From positions 17,659-81,658 of the forward strand of contig JAGYJY010000019.1 in the NCBI GenBank assembly GCA_018401745.1: a stretch of DNA of 64,000 nucleotides. Direction: 5' to 3'. Within the stretch, counting starts at the first letter, position 1; each line of letters begins with the position of its first letter. The position numbers and the translations under genes were made by a program. The notes beneath the pieces are model-generated. The model had not been told where the DNA came from. It was given only the letters and a program-made list of their open reading frames with translations, and searched no databases. Of this stretch, positions 9,225 to 18,003 are shown piece after piece. This DNA comes from Pirellulales bacterium. Its GTDB lineage: Bacteria > Planctomycetota > Planctomycetia > Pirellulales > UBA1268.

Positions 9225-9362
9225 GGGGTGAGCCCGGGGCTGACCCTCCGGCGTATAGGAGCGAGCGACGCCCGGAGGGCCAAAGCGAAGCGGATATCCG
9301 AGCGAGCGAGGGCCTGGATGGCCCGCAGTGAGCGTCCGGAGGGGCAGCCCCGGGCTCACCCC
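9225..9362. repeat. 138-bp foldback element with 18-bp perfect terminal inverted repeats
   Basis: GGGGTGAGCCCGGGGCTG (9225-9242) is the exact reverse complement of CAGCCCCGGGCTCACCCC (9345-9362). Allowing one mismatch the arms extend to about 27 bp (CCCTCCGG and CCGGAGGG continue the pairing). The interior has no credible gene. Size and structure are like a MITE or REP-type element; I see no clear target-site duplication. Confidence 0.7.
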
Positions 9363-9426
9363 GAGCGACCCCACCGCAACAAAAACCCTTGGTGCCCGTG
9401 GCGTGCCAGGTGTACCCTGTTCGGCT

Positions 9427-9454
9427 TCGGCCGCGTGTGCGGCCGGCTTTTTTT
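9427..9454 (+). terminator. Intrinsic-terminator-like hairpin upstream of the FKBP gene
   Basis: CGGCCGC (9428-9434), loop GTGT, GCGGCCG (9439-9445), then GC and seven T residues (9448-9454). It lies only 18 bases before the FKBP start codon, so it either ends transcription from upstream or works as an attenuator in the FKBP leader. Confidence 0.6.
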
Positions 9455-9472
9455 GTTTTGGGAGTCGATGTG

Positions 9473-9970
9473 ATGCGTTCGATCCGTTTCGGGGGTTGCA
9501 GCCTTTGGGCGGTCGCCCTGTTTTCTGCTTGCCTCTCAGTTTCAACCCTCGCTCCGGAGATGACCGTGGCTGACGAACCACTTCCGACGATGCCAGACGG
9601 TGCCGGCAAGGCCGACGCCGACGCCCCCACCGAGTTCACCGCGACCGACTCGGGCCTCAAGTATCGCGTGCTTCGCAAGGGCACCGGCACGAAGCCCGCG
9701 GCGTCGAATCAGGTCGAGGTCAACTACCACGGCTGGCTCGACGATGGCAAGGTTTTTGACTCGTCGTACAAGCGTGGCGAGTCGATCTCGTTCCCACTCA
9801 ACCGCGTGATTCCCGGCTGGACCGAGGGCATGCAGCTCGTCGGTGAAGGCGGCATGATCGAACTGCTGATCCCGTCGGATCTTGGCTACGGCCCCCGCGG
9901 CACTCCCGGCGGCCCGATCCCCCCCAACGCCACGCTGCACTTCTTGGTTGAGCTGATCGAGGTCAAGTAA
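9473..9970 (+). CDS. Exported FKBP-type peptidyl-prolyl cis-trans isomerase
   Basis: About 165 residues from ATG 9473, with a GGGAG Shine-Dalgarno-like sequence just upstream (9460 region). The N-terminus is a signal peptide (MRSIRFGG, then a hydrophobic run). The mature protein has a single FKBP domain at about residues 60-165: VEVNYHGWLDDGKVFDSSY, FPLNRVIPGWTEGMQLV and the PPNATLHFLVELIEVK terminus in recognisable order. It should catalyse proline isomerisation in the periplasm to help fold exported proteins. The aromatic pocket residues expected of FKBPs (Y, F, D, W, Y, F) appear present. A terminator-like hairpin sits just before the start. Confidence 0.92.
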   Translation: MRSIRFGGCSLWAVALFSACLSVSTLAPEMTVADEPLPTMPDGAGKADADAPTEFTATDSGLKYRVLRKGTGTKPAASNQVEVNYHGWLDDGKVFDSSYKRGESISFPLNRVIPGWTEGMQLVGEGGMIELLIPSDLGYGPRGTPGGPIPPNATLHFLVELIEVK

Positions 9971-10002
9971 GCCCGCGGCGGGAGAAGCGGGACCGCAAGA
10001 AA

Positions 10003-10075
10003 CGGGACGGGTCCTCGGGCCGCGAAGCGGCCTCGGCACAGCCGAGGTGCCTCCGGCACCCGAAGACCCGTCCCG
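10003..10075. repeat. Cloverleaf repeat, copy B (complete)
   Basis: Same architecture and length as copy A. Outer arms are CGGGACGGGTCCTCGGG (10003-10019) and CCCGAAGACCCGTCCCG (10059-10075), with one changed pair. The triloops differ from copy A (GAA to ACA at 10038-10040; TGC to TCC at 10052-10054) while all inner stems are unchanged, which is what conserved base pairing predicts. It follows the FKBP stop by 32 bases. Confidence 0.85.
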
Positions 10076-10153
10076 CTTGCATATCCGCTACGGCAGTTCT
10101 GCCTCCGGCACCCGAAGACCCGTCCCGCTTGCATATCCCGCTACGGCAGTTCT
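10049..10153. repeat. Tandem duplication of the cloverleaf 3' part plus flank
   Basis: The block at 10049-10100 (starts GCCTCCGGCACCCGAAGACC, ends GGCAGTTCT) is repeated at 10101-10153 with a single extra C in ATATCCCG. It covers one inner-hairpin arm, the right outer arm and about 25 bases of flank. The second copy and part of the first encode the last residues of the minus-strand ThuA fusion protein. Confidence 0.85.
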
Positions 10154-13100
10154 GCGGTGATTGCCATCACGATCGGGTGCCGTGGAGTCGTTGCCCTTGG
10201 CGAGTTCGACTGAGCGGATCAGCTCCGCTCGCTGCGGCTCGATCGCGAGATACCGCAGCTGGCGGCCACCCCGCAGCTCAAACGCATACTCGCTGCCGGG
10301 CACGTCGATGCGGCGGACATAGTCGACCAGATGCTCGCCATTGACGAGCGGGTGCTCTTCGACTTCGCCGTCGTCGTAGTGCAGCCGCACCGTCATCGAG
10401 ACAGAGCCATTGGGCGTGGCGGGCGAGCCCCAGCCGGAGATGCCTCCCAGGATGTGAATCGCCTTGGCAGGTGAGGAGAGCGGCAGCGACACGCTCGAAG
10501 GCATCGTCGGGGGGACCTCTCCAATCGGGCCGTTGAGCATGATCACGTTGGGCACAGAATCGCCGACCGGATCGACCAGCTGGAAGGGCACGCCCTTGAA
10601 GGTCTTGGGGCCCCAGTCGTCAAAAACGACCGTCTCCCCGCGGTTGTTGACGTCGTAGAACATGCCGCGGGTGCTAACCACCGTGGCGGCCTTGGCCAGC
10701 GGCAGCGGCAGATACGTGCCCTTCGCCGTGAGAAACGCGATCAGGTCGGCAAACTTCGCCGGAGGAATCTGCTTCTCAAAGCCGACCGGCATCAGCGAGT
10801 TGCTCGAGGGGAGAAACTCGTCGATCTCCTCCCGCTGAATCGCAAACCGCTTCGCCTCTGCGTCGACAATCTCGATCGCCGTGCGGCTCTCAGACGCCAG
10901 CAGGCCCGTGACCACCTTGCCGTCTTCGGTGATCACGGTGTAGGCCCGGTAGTTGCCTTCCACCGAGCGGTTGGGGTCGAGGATGTGGATCAGCAACTCC
11001 TGCGGCGGATGCACCGCCATCCCGGTGAGCTCCGGGCCCACCTGGCCGCCTTCTCCCGAGTGCCTGTGGCACTTGCCGCACTGCTCTTTGAAGATCGCCT
11101 TGCCGCTGGTGGCGTTTCCGCCGGCGAGCACGATCGGCAGGAGCTCATCGATCACCTTCTGGCGGTCGGCGTCTGGCAGACCACCGCCTGAGGCGATCAT
11201 CGCGCGGGCCCGCTCACGGACCTTCTCATCGGGATGCTCAGCAAGCCGATTGCGTTCCACCAGCGGCAGATCGGTGAGCCGCACCGTGCCGTCTTCGATC
11301 AGATCCACGAGCACACTCACCCACTCGCTGTTGCCCACGGCCACCCGGAAGGCGGCATCCCGCACTGCCGGCGGCAGCGTCGTGGCTCGCTCCACCAGTG
11401 CCTCAGCCACCCCCTCCCCCTTGGAGAGTCCAATCGCCGCAAGCAGGCCTTCGGCAAGCTCCGGGCTTGTGCGGGCGTCAATCAGCTCGAGCACCTCAAG
11501 CGCCGCCTCGCCGTCTGCCGGCCGCATGCTCACCAGCCGTGCCGCCGCCTCGCTGCGGGCCTCGCCGGCTGCCGACGCATCTTCAATCACCGCCATCAGC
11601 GCTGCGACAACCTGATCCATCGCATCGTCAAGCACATCGCTGCCAGACCGCTGCACAAAAGCAATCAAATCGCCCTGGCTCGCCACGGGGAGCCGGGCCA
11701 TCAGGCCCACGATCGCCTCCTGGCTCTGCTTGCCAAAGGCAATGGCCTCTCCCTTCGGCCAGCCTCGGGAGAGCCCCGCCACCACAGCGGCGGCCACTGC
11801 AGGCGGCGCATCGGCAAGATGAACGACAAGCCGGTCGACCTCGTCGGCCTTCCCTCCCCGGGCCACATGCTCGGCAACCCGCTCCACCAGCGCGATCCGC
11901 TTGGGATCGACCGCGGCATCCGCCGAGACGAGCCCCGGCAGCACATGCTCAGCCTGCACCGCCGCCGCAGCGGTCGCCGCATCGCTCAGCACCGGATCAT
12001 CAAAGGTGCGACGGTCGGCAAGCATGTCCATCACCAGCCGGCCTGCTTCTGCCGACGAGGGCCACTCCGAGAGGGCCTCAAGCACCGCCAGGCGAACCAG
12101 CGGCGCGATGTCGTGGGCCACGTCTGATTGGGCCAGCGGCAAAAAGATTTCTTCGGTGCGGGGCAGCGCCTTGACGGCATTCATCCGCACGCCGCTGGAG
12201 GGATGCTCAACCGCCGCCACCACAGCCGCCACGGCGTCGGCATCGGCATGCTCGCCCTCGAGCAGCCCGAGCGATTTCAGCGTCCAGATCGCATGGATCG
12301 CGGCTGGATTCAGGCCGATGCCATCCACCGAGCGATCCTGCACAAGCCTGATCAGGGCTGCCGCCACATCCCGGCCGCCATCGGCTCGACCTGCCGCCCG
12401 ATCGATCAGCGCCCGCTGCGCGAGCGTTCGCCAGAGCATGGTGCTGTCGGCAAGCGCCGCGACCAGTTCGTCGGCGGTGGCGTCGGCGAGGGTCGTGCGT
12501 TCGCCTGCGGCTGCCCCGTCATGCGTCATTCGCCAGATGCGACCATGCGTCTTGTCGCGAAGCGGCGTCTCGTAGGCGTTGCCCTTGCCGTTTTCAAAGC
12601 CCTCCGGCGTCGGGTTGTGCTGCACGATGAAGTTGTACCAGTCGACCACCCACAGGCTGCCGTCCGGGCCCACCTCGGCGATGATCGGCGCGGTCCACTC
12701 GTCGTCGCTGGCAAGCTGGCTGTAGGCCATCCGGCTGCGGAAGCCTGCCCCCGAGGGGCTGATCTCAAACGCCGCGACCACGTGGCCCGTCGGCTCGCAG
12801 ACAAACGCTGTGCGGTTCCAGTACTGCTCTGGAAACGCCCGGGCGGTGTAGAGCCGGTGGCCAGCGGCGGCCGTGAAGCGGCCGTGGTGATCGACCTGCC
12901 GCACGGGCGCCTTCCCGTCGACCGCCCCCTCCCGCGGTGCGATCTCCATCTCCGGATCGCCGGCGATGCCGCGGAGCGTGGTGGCGGTCCAGCCCCGCAC
13001 CCGCTCATACACCCGGTTGGCCAGCGGCATGTGCTCGCTCGGGTTGCCATTGGCGGTCGAGCCAAACACCAGGCCTTCCTCGCTGAAGCCAAAGCCCCAG

Positions 13101-14536
13101 GAGTTGTTGTTGGTGCTGCGGAGAAACTCGAGCTTCGAGCCGTCGGGCAGGAAGCGGAAAAAGCCTTGGCCGAAACGGATCCGCTCCCCGCCCACGCTGC
13201 CTTCGAAGCCGGAGTAGCCCACCATGCCATACACCCAGCCGTCGAGGCCCCAGGTGAGGTTGCTGGGCCCTGAGTGGGTGTCGCGGGTGCCCCAGCCGGT
13301 CGAAAGCACCTCGCGGCGGTCGGCCTGGCCATCACCATCCTCGTCGGCGAGGAACAGAATCTGCGGCGCCTGAGCCACGATCAGCCCGCCGTCGTGCGGC
13401 AGAATCGAGGTGGGGATCGAGAGGTTTTCGGCAAACACCTCTCGCGTGTCGGCCAGGCCGTCGCCGTCGCGATCGCTCAGCCGCACAATCCGGTCGCGGC
13501 CTCGGCCCTCGCCAGGCAGCACGATCTCGTTGGGATAGTCGACGCTCTCGGCGACATACAGGCTGCCATCAGCAGCGAAGGTGATCGCCAGCGGCTTGCC
13601 TGCCAGCAGCGGCTCGCTGACAAACAGCTCCGCATGGAAGCCCTCGGGAGTGATCACATGCTTGAGCGACTCCTCCGCAGAGAGCGGCTTCTGCATCGTG
13701 GTGATCGGATCGCCCACGGTGCCCCACTGGGCGTCGGGCACGTAGAAGGGCACCTTCGCAGGCTGATAGGCAAACGGCTCAAGCCCTTCCGACACAGCGA
13801 CCGTCATCTGCGGATGGTCAATGAAGGGGCCGGCCTCAGCCGGATCGGCACCGGCGGCATAGCGGATCCCCCGCTCGAGCAGGTTTTGAAACCCGGGATG
13901 GCTCCAGGTTCGCTGGTCGTGGCCCCAGGCGGTGTAAAACACGCGGCCTTTGCCCTCGCTGCGAACCCAGGTCCAGGGCTCGCGGTGGCCATCCTCTTCG
14001 CGGACCTCAAGCACCGTGCGGCCACGGTCGTTGTGCAGCCGGTGCACGTAGGTCTCATCCCAGCTCTCGAAGCCCTCAAAGCCCTGCATCACCGGGTGGT
14101 CAGCGGCCACGATCTCCGTACGAAACTCACCGGTGCCATGCCGCTCAAACTGGGCTCCCACCAGGTCAATCCAAGCTGGAGAGTCGCGAAAGCAGAAGCT
14201 CGCGCAGTGCAGGGGCACGAGGCCACCACCACCGCGGACATACGCAAGCATCGCCGCCTCGGCATCTCCCGGCAGGCTGTCGATGTTGGCAAACACGGCC
14301 AACGCGTCGTAGCCGGCGAGCGTCTCGGCAGAGAGATCGCCGAGGTCGTCGGTGTAGACCATCTCCACGCCCCGGTCGGCCAGCAGACCCTGCACCTGGG
14401 CAAAGCGTTCGGCCGGACGGTGATGCCCCTCATCACCGAGAAACAGCACCTTCAGCGGCTCCGCGGCCATGCCAGCTGACTGGAGTGACAACGCGGCAAC
14501 AGCCACCAGGGCGGCGAGCGAAAAACGAAGACGCAT
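10088..14536 (-). CDS. ThuA - PVC-type propeller - HEAT - c-type cytochrome fusion protein
   Basis: About 1480 residues. I chose ATG 14536, preceded by GGAG with seven-base spacing and followed by a clear signal peptide (MRLRFSLAALVAVAAL). An upstream ATG at 14620 would add a tail with no signal character. Order of domains: ThuA-like fold (about 25-250, HCASFCFRDSPAW, WGHDQRTW), PVC-type dehydrogenase propeller (about 300-680, ESVDYPNE, RIVRLSDRDGDG, GRIWRMTH), HEAT repeats (about 690-1130), the CGKCH heme domain (near 11065-11082) and a C-terminal sugar-binding-like module. ThuA domains are linked to trehalose or other sugar use, so a periplasmic sugar oxidoreductase is likely. The last ~21 residues are encoded by repeat DNA, implying an altered C-terminus. 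It is downstream of the Gfo oxidoreductase. Confidence 0.9.
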   Translation of the reverse strand: MRLRFSLAALVAVAALSLQSAGMAAEPLKVLFLGDEGHHRPAERFAQVQGLLADRGVEMVYTDDLGDLSAETLAGYDALAVFANIDSLPGDAEAAMLAYVRGGGGLVPLHCASFCFRDSPAWIDLVGAQFERHGTGEFRTEIVAADHPVMQGFEGFESWDETYVHRLHNDRGRTVLEVREEDGHREPWTWVRSEGKGRVFYTAWGHDQRTWSHPGFQNLLERGIRYAAGADPAEAGPFIDHPQMTVAVSEGLEPFAYQPAKVPFYVPDAQWGTVGDPITTMQKPLSAEESLKHVITPEGFHAELFVSEPLLAGKPLAITFAADGSLYVAESVDYPNEIVLPGEGRGRDRIVRLSDRDGDGLADTREVFAENLSIPTSILPHDGGLIVAQAPQILFLADEDGDGQADRREVLSTGWGTRDTHSGPSNLTWGLDGWVYGMVGYSGFEGSVGGERIRFGQGFFRFLPDGSKLEFLRSTNNNSWGFGFSEEGLVFGSTANGNPSEHMPLANRVYERVRGWTATTLRGIAGDPEMEIAPREGAVDGKAPVRQVDHHGRFTAAAGHRLYTARAFPEQYWNRTAFVCEPTGHVVAAFEISPSGAGFRSRMAYSQLASDDEWTAPIIAEVGPDGSLWVVDWYNFIVQHNPTPEGFENGKGNAYETPLRDKTHGRIWRMTHDGAAAGERTTLADATADELVAALADSTMLWRTLAQRALIDRAAGRADGGRDVAAALIRLVQDRSVDGIGLNPAAIHAIWTLKSLGLLEGEHADADAVAAVVAAVEHPSSGVRMNAVKALPRTEEIFLPLAQSDVAHDIAPLVRLAVLEALSEWPSSAEAGRLVMDMLADRRTFDDPVLSDAATAAAAVQAEHVLPGLVSADAAVDPKRIALVERVAEHVARGGKADEVDRLVVHLADAPPAVAAAVVAGLSRGWPKGEAIAFGKQSQEAIVGLMARLPVASQGDLIAFVQRSGSDVLDDAMDQVVAALMAVIEDASAAGEARSEAAARLVSMRPADGEAALEVLELIDARTSPELAEGLLAAIGLSKGEGVAEALVERATTLPPAVRDAAFRVAVGNSEWVSVLVDLIEDGTVRLTDLPLVERNRLAEHPDEKVRERARAMIASGGGLPDADRQKVIDELLPIVLAGGNATSGKAIFKEQCGKCHRHSGEGGQVGPELTGMAVHPPQELLIHILDPNRSVEGNYRAYTVITEDGKVVTGLLASESRTAIEIVDAEAKRFAIQREEIDEFLPSSNSLMPVGFEKQIPPAKFADLIAFLTAKGTYLPLPLAKAATVVSTRGMFYDVNNRGETVVFDDWGPKTFKGVPFQLVDPVGDSVPNVIMLNGPIGEVPPTMPSSVSLPLSSPAKAIHILGGISGWGSPATPNGSVSMTVRLHYDDGEVEEHPLVNGEHLVDYVRRIDVPGSEYAFELRGGRQLRYLAIEPQRAELIRSVELAKGNDSTAPDRDGNHRRTAVAGYASGTGLRVPEAELP

Positions 14537-14601
14537 CGGGAGGCTCCACACAAAAAAGGTTTGAGGGCTGAATGCTCGCACCGCGAGCGGAAAGGCGGAG
14601 G

Positions 14602-15738
14602 TCAGCCGCTGAAAGTCCACTCCGGGAGCTTTTTGATCGCGCCGCCTTCCATCGCACTTTCGTGGGCGAGCAAGCCGGTGCAGGTCCAGTTGGCACTCTG
14701 TCGGGCATTGGGATAAGGATCGCGGCCCTCCACCAGTGCCGTCACAAACTCATGCACGAGGTGCGGATGGCTGCCGCCATGGCCGCCGCCCTGCGTAAAC
14801 GAGAGATGCTGATGATCGTCTGCATCATAGACACCACCGGTGGTAAATCGCTGGATCGGCTCGGGCAGCAGATGGGCGAAGTCGGGCACGGCCACCCGCT
14901 CGGGAATCTCCGGCTCCGGTTTCTTGGCGGTGTGGATCACCGGCTCCTCCCCCTCGCAGAGCTGCCACTCGAAAGTCTTTTTCGAGCCATACACATCAAA
15001 GCTCTCGCGATACTGACGGGCCGTGTCAAACAGCGAGCGGATCACGCGGGCCACGACAGGGCTCTGCCGCAGCTTCACGTGCGCGCTCTCAATGGCAAAC
15101 GGTGAGCCGTAGCGGCCGATCAGCTCCTCACGGATGCGGCCGGATCCGAAGCAGCTGACCTCTTCGGCGTCGAGCCGCTGCAGGGCCAGGCAAGGGCCAA
15201 CACAGTGGGTGGCGTAGTGCATCGGCGGCAGGCCGGGCCAGTAGTCGGGCCAGCCATCCATGTCCTGCTGGTGGCTCGCCTGCAGAAACTGAATGTCGCC
15301 CAGCTCACCGGCGTCGGCCATCTGCTTCACAAACAGAAACTCGCGGGCATAGACGACCGTCTCGGCCATCATGTATTTCAGGCCGGTCTTCTCGCTGAGA
15401 TCGACGATTCGCTTGCAGTCTTCAACGCTCGTCGCCATCGGCACGGTGCACATCACATGCTTGCCTGCCTCCAGGGCCGCCAGCGACATCGCCGCATGAT
15501 CGGGAATCGGCGAGTTGATGTGGACCGCGTCAATCTCCTTGTTTGCCAGCAGCTCGGCATAGCTGGTGTATCGCTGCTCAACGCCATACGCATCGCCAAC
15601 CTGATCGAGTTTGTCTTGTGACCGCTGGCAGATGGCCACCAGCTCTGCATGCGGATGCCGCTGGTGGATTGGAATAAACTCAGCACCGAAGCCGAGACCA
15701 ACGATGGCGGTACGAACAGGTCGAGACGCGTCTGGCAT
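14602..15738 (-). CDS. Gfo/Idh/MocA family NAD(P)-dependent oxidoreductase
   Basis: A 378-residue cytoplasmic oxidoreductase. The Rossmann fold is at the N-terminus: TAIVGLGFGAEFIPIHQ has a GxGxxA-like dinucleotide loop, and AVHINSPIPDHAAM and EAGKHVMCTVPMA are the family's second and third conserved segments, with the usual EKP replaced by TVP. The C-terminal substrate domain spans about 130-378. Members oxidise or isomerise sugars and inositols. The ThuA fusion gene begins 65 bases downstream on the same strand, and Gfo/ThuA pairs recur in sugar pathways, so they probably act together. ATG at 15738 is the only reasonable start. Confidence 0.92.
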   Translation of the reverse strand: MPDASRPVRTAIVGLGFGAEFIPIHQRHPHAELVAICQRSQDKLDQVGDAYGVEQRYTSYAELLANKEIDAVHINSPIPDHAAMSLAALEAGKHVMCTVPMATSVEDCKRIVDLSEKTGLKYMMAETVVYAREFLFVKQMADAGELGDIQFLQASHQQDMDGWPDYWPGLPPMHYATHCVGPCLALQRLDAEEVSCFGSGRIREELIGRYGSPFAIESAHVKLRQSPVVARVIRSLFDTARQYRESFDVYGSKKTFEWQLCEGEEPVIHTAKKPEPEIPERVAVPDFAHLLPEPIQRFTTGGVYDADDHQHLSFTQGGGHGGSHPHLVHEFVTALVEGRDPYPNARQSANWTCTGLLAHESAMEGGAIKKLPEWTFSG

Positions 15739-15860
15739 GGCATCCTCTTCGAAACGTGTAGACGGCGATACCCTGGAAACTCACCCGAACCCACTACTCT
15801 GCCCGGAAAAGCTTGTCACGTCCATCGCCAACAGACACTCCAGCGGGATCCCAGACGCAT

Positions 15861-17021
15861 ATGTCGACAGTTCACTCCCGCCAGCGTTGCTATCTCGACC
15901 ATGCCGCGGCCACACCGATGCTGCCCGAGGTCGCCGAGGCGATGCAGGATGCCGCCGCTGTGTACGGCAATCCATCGAGCCCCCACGCCTCCGGCCGCGA
16001 GGCTCGCCATCTGCTGGAGGCGGCTCGCGAGCGAATCATCGCTGCTCTCGGCGGCTCCTGTAGCGGCCCTCGGCGAGACCGGCTGCTGTTTACCTCCGGC
16101 GGCACCGAAGCCAACCAGATGGCGATCGCGGGCCTTTCCACCTCCGGCGACACCCCTGCTCCCCTGCTCCACTCGGCCCGCGACCATGCCGGCACGGTGG
16201 CCGCCGCCCGCCAGCTCGCCGCAGCCGGCAGGCGGGTGATAGAACTGACGCTGGATGCCCAGGGCCTCCTCGAGCGATCGCATCTCAGCGACGCATCTCA
16301 AGGGGTGCTTTCCACGACCCTCGCCTGCAGCCAGACGGGAACCCTCGAAGACGTCGCCGCTCTCGCCGCTGCCTTCCCGCAGCTGCTGATCCACGTCGAC
16401 GCCGTGCAGGCGGTTGGTCGCGTGCCCGTAAAGCCCACAGCGATGGCCGCTGCCTCCCTGGCTCTCGCTGCCCACAAGCTTGGTGGGCCTCGCGGTGTCG
16501 GTGGGCTGTTTCTCCGCGAGGCAACCCACATCGCCCCCCTCCTTCCAGGCTCACAGGAACGGGGCCTGCGGGGTGGCACGGAGCCGGTTGCTCTGGCGGT
16601 CGGGTTTGCCGTGGCGGTCGAGCATGCGGTGACGCGGCAGGCCGCGGAGGCGCAGCGGCTGGCGGGCCTCCGGGATCGCTGCGAGCGGGCGCTTGTTGAG
16701 GCTGCCCGCACAGCCGGCATTGAAGCGGTCGTGGTTGGCGAAGGGGCCGCTCGCGTGCCCCACATCAGCGTCGTGGCCCTGCCAGGCCGCAACCGTCAGG
16801 CGACCGTGATTGCCGCGGACCTGGCCGGCATCTGCCTCGCCAGTGGAACCGCCTGCTCGAGCGGGTCGAGCGAGCCGTCGCCTGCGCTCGTCGCGGCAGG
16901 ACTCCCAGCGTCCCTGATCGATTCGGCCATCCGCCTGAGCCTGGGCTGGTCGACAACCGCCGAAGACATTGACCGAGCGATCCAGGCATTTCAGACACAT
17001 CTCTTCTGCCGACGAGCGTGA
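15861..17021 (+). CDS. Cysteine desulfurase (NifS/IscS-like)
   Basis: About 386 residues from ATG 15861 (YLDHAAATPMLPEV begins the conserved region). PLP-binding K206 lies in HKLGGPRGVGGL; the persulfide-forming loop is ASGTACSSGSSEPSP with C332. GNPSSPHASGREARHLLEAAR and the TSGGTEANQMAI cofactor loop are intact. It transfers sulfur from cysteine to Fe-S assembly or thio-modification factors. It is divergent from the Gfo gene and just upstream of the dnaA-like gene; no isc/suf scaffold gene is visible nearby, so assignment to IscS versus NifS versus a tRNA-thiolation role is open. Confidence 0.92.
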   Translation: MSTVHSRQRCYLDHAAATPMLPEVAEAMQDAAAVYGNPSSPHASGREARHLLEAARERIIAALGGSCSGPRRDRLLFTSGGTEANQMAIAGLSTSGDTPAPLLHSARDHAGTVAAARQLAAAGRRVIELTLDAQGLLERSHLSDASQGVLSTTLACSQTGTLEDVAALAAAFPQLLIHVDAVQAVGRVPVKPTAMAAASLALAAHKLGGPRGVGGLFLREATHIAPLLPGSQERGLRGGTEPVALAVGFAVAVEHAVTRQAAEAQRLAGLRDRCERALVEAARTAGIEAVVVGEGAARVPHISVVALPGRNRQATVIAADLAGICLASGTACSSGSSEPSPALVAAGLPASLIDSAIRLSLGWSTTAEDIDRAIQAFQTHLFCRRA

Positions 17022-17099
17022 CGCGACTGCCATGCAGCGGTATAGTGTCCGGCTTTACGTTCGTTCAGTTGCCGGGGGATCGAGGGAACCACGACCACC

Positions 17100-18002
17100 A
17101 TGCTGACTCCCACCATGCTGACTTCCACCAGCCATGGTGACACCAGCGGTCATACCCCAAGCGGACATCATCGTCGCATGGTTCGCACCGAACTCGATCT
17201 TCTGGGCCTCGGCATCACCTCACTTCTCGCCGACGAACCGTGCCACTACAGCCCACTGGTGCTGGTTGGATCACCGGTGGCAACCTCGGCCGTCTTGCAG
17301 GACATCCACCAGCACTGGCAGCGTCTGCACAACGAGCGGGTCGCCAAAGGCGTTCGCAGTCTCTTCATCGATCCCCAACGGCTCGCCCGAGATCTCGAGT
17401 CGGCTGCCGGCGATGGGCTTGATAGTGTCCATCGCCGCTGGGTTTCCGCCGCCCTCGTGTTGATCGACGGGATCGAGCAGCTTTCGTCGCAGGGCCAGCT
17501 CACCGCCTTGCCCCATCTGCTCGACCGCGTCAGTGAGTCCGGCAGCCGCCTGATCTGCAGCCTCTCACAGGAACCAGGAAGTCGGGGCGACCTCACCGCA
17601 GCCATCACCTCACGACTCGGGGAAGGACTGGTGGTGACCGTCCGGGATGCGACGGGCCTTCCCGCACCTGCCGAACCCGCAGCGGGAACACCGCAGCCAA
17701 CGCTCCGCCGCATCCTTTCGGCCACCGCCCGCCACTACGGCCTCATGCCGGCCGACCTCGTAGGAAGCTCACGACGGCGAACCATTGCCCTGGCACGTGG
17801 CATCGCCATGCACCTGGCTCGGCAGCTGTGTGGCGAAAGCCTGGCGGGCATCGGCCGCCGCTTCAACGGACGCGACCACACCACCGTGTTGCATGCGATT
17901 CGTGTCACGCAGGAACGGATCGAACGCGATCCGGTCATCGCCGACGATTTTGAGGCAATCCTCAGAGCCCTGGGAAACCGTGCCGCAAGGCACCCGAGCT
18001 GA
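17100..18002 (+). CDS. dnaA: DnaA-like replication initiator with degenerate ATPase domain
   Basis: 300 residues, shorter than typical DnaA (about 440-480). The C-terminal domain IV is well conserved: an initiator helix set at 202-290 with LARGIAMHLARQL and the DnaA signature GRDHTTVLHA at 257-266, which binds DnaA boxes. The middle resembles a DnaA AAA+ domain, but the P-loop position reads VLVGSPVATSA (54-64) with no GxxGxGKT, and the Walker B position reads ALVLIDGIEQL with the second Asp replaced by Gly. The sensor-2/lid region is missing, as is domain I. Position next to dnaN, a DUF721 gene and gyrB supports orthology to dnaA. ATG 17100 is chosen by convention; 17115 and 17133 are alternatives. 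ATP-driven origin opening by this protein alone is doubtful. Confidence 0.85.
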   Translation: MLTPTMLTSTSHGDTSGHTPSGHHRRMVRTELDLLGLGITSLLADEPCHYSPLVLVGSPVATSAVLQDIHQHWQRLHNERVAKGVRSLFIDPQRLARDLESAAGDGLDSVHRRWVSAALVLIDGIEQLSSQGQLTALPHLLDRVSESGSRLICSLSQEPGSRGDLTAAITSRLGEGLVVTVRDATGLPAPAEPAAGTPQPTLRRILSATARHYGLMPADLVGSSRRRTIALARGIAMHLARQLCGESLAGIGRRFNGRDHTTVLHAIRVTQERIERDPVIADDFEAILRALGNRAARHPS

Positions 18003-18003
18003 C

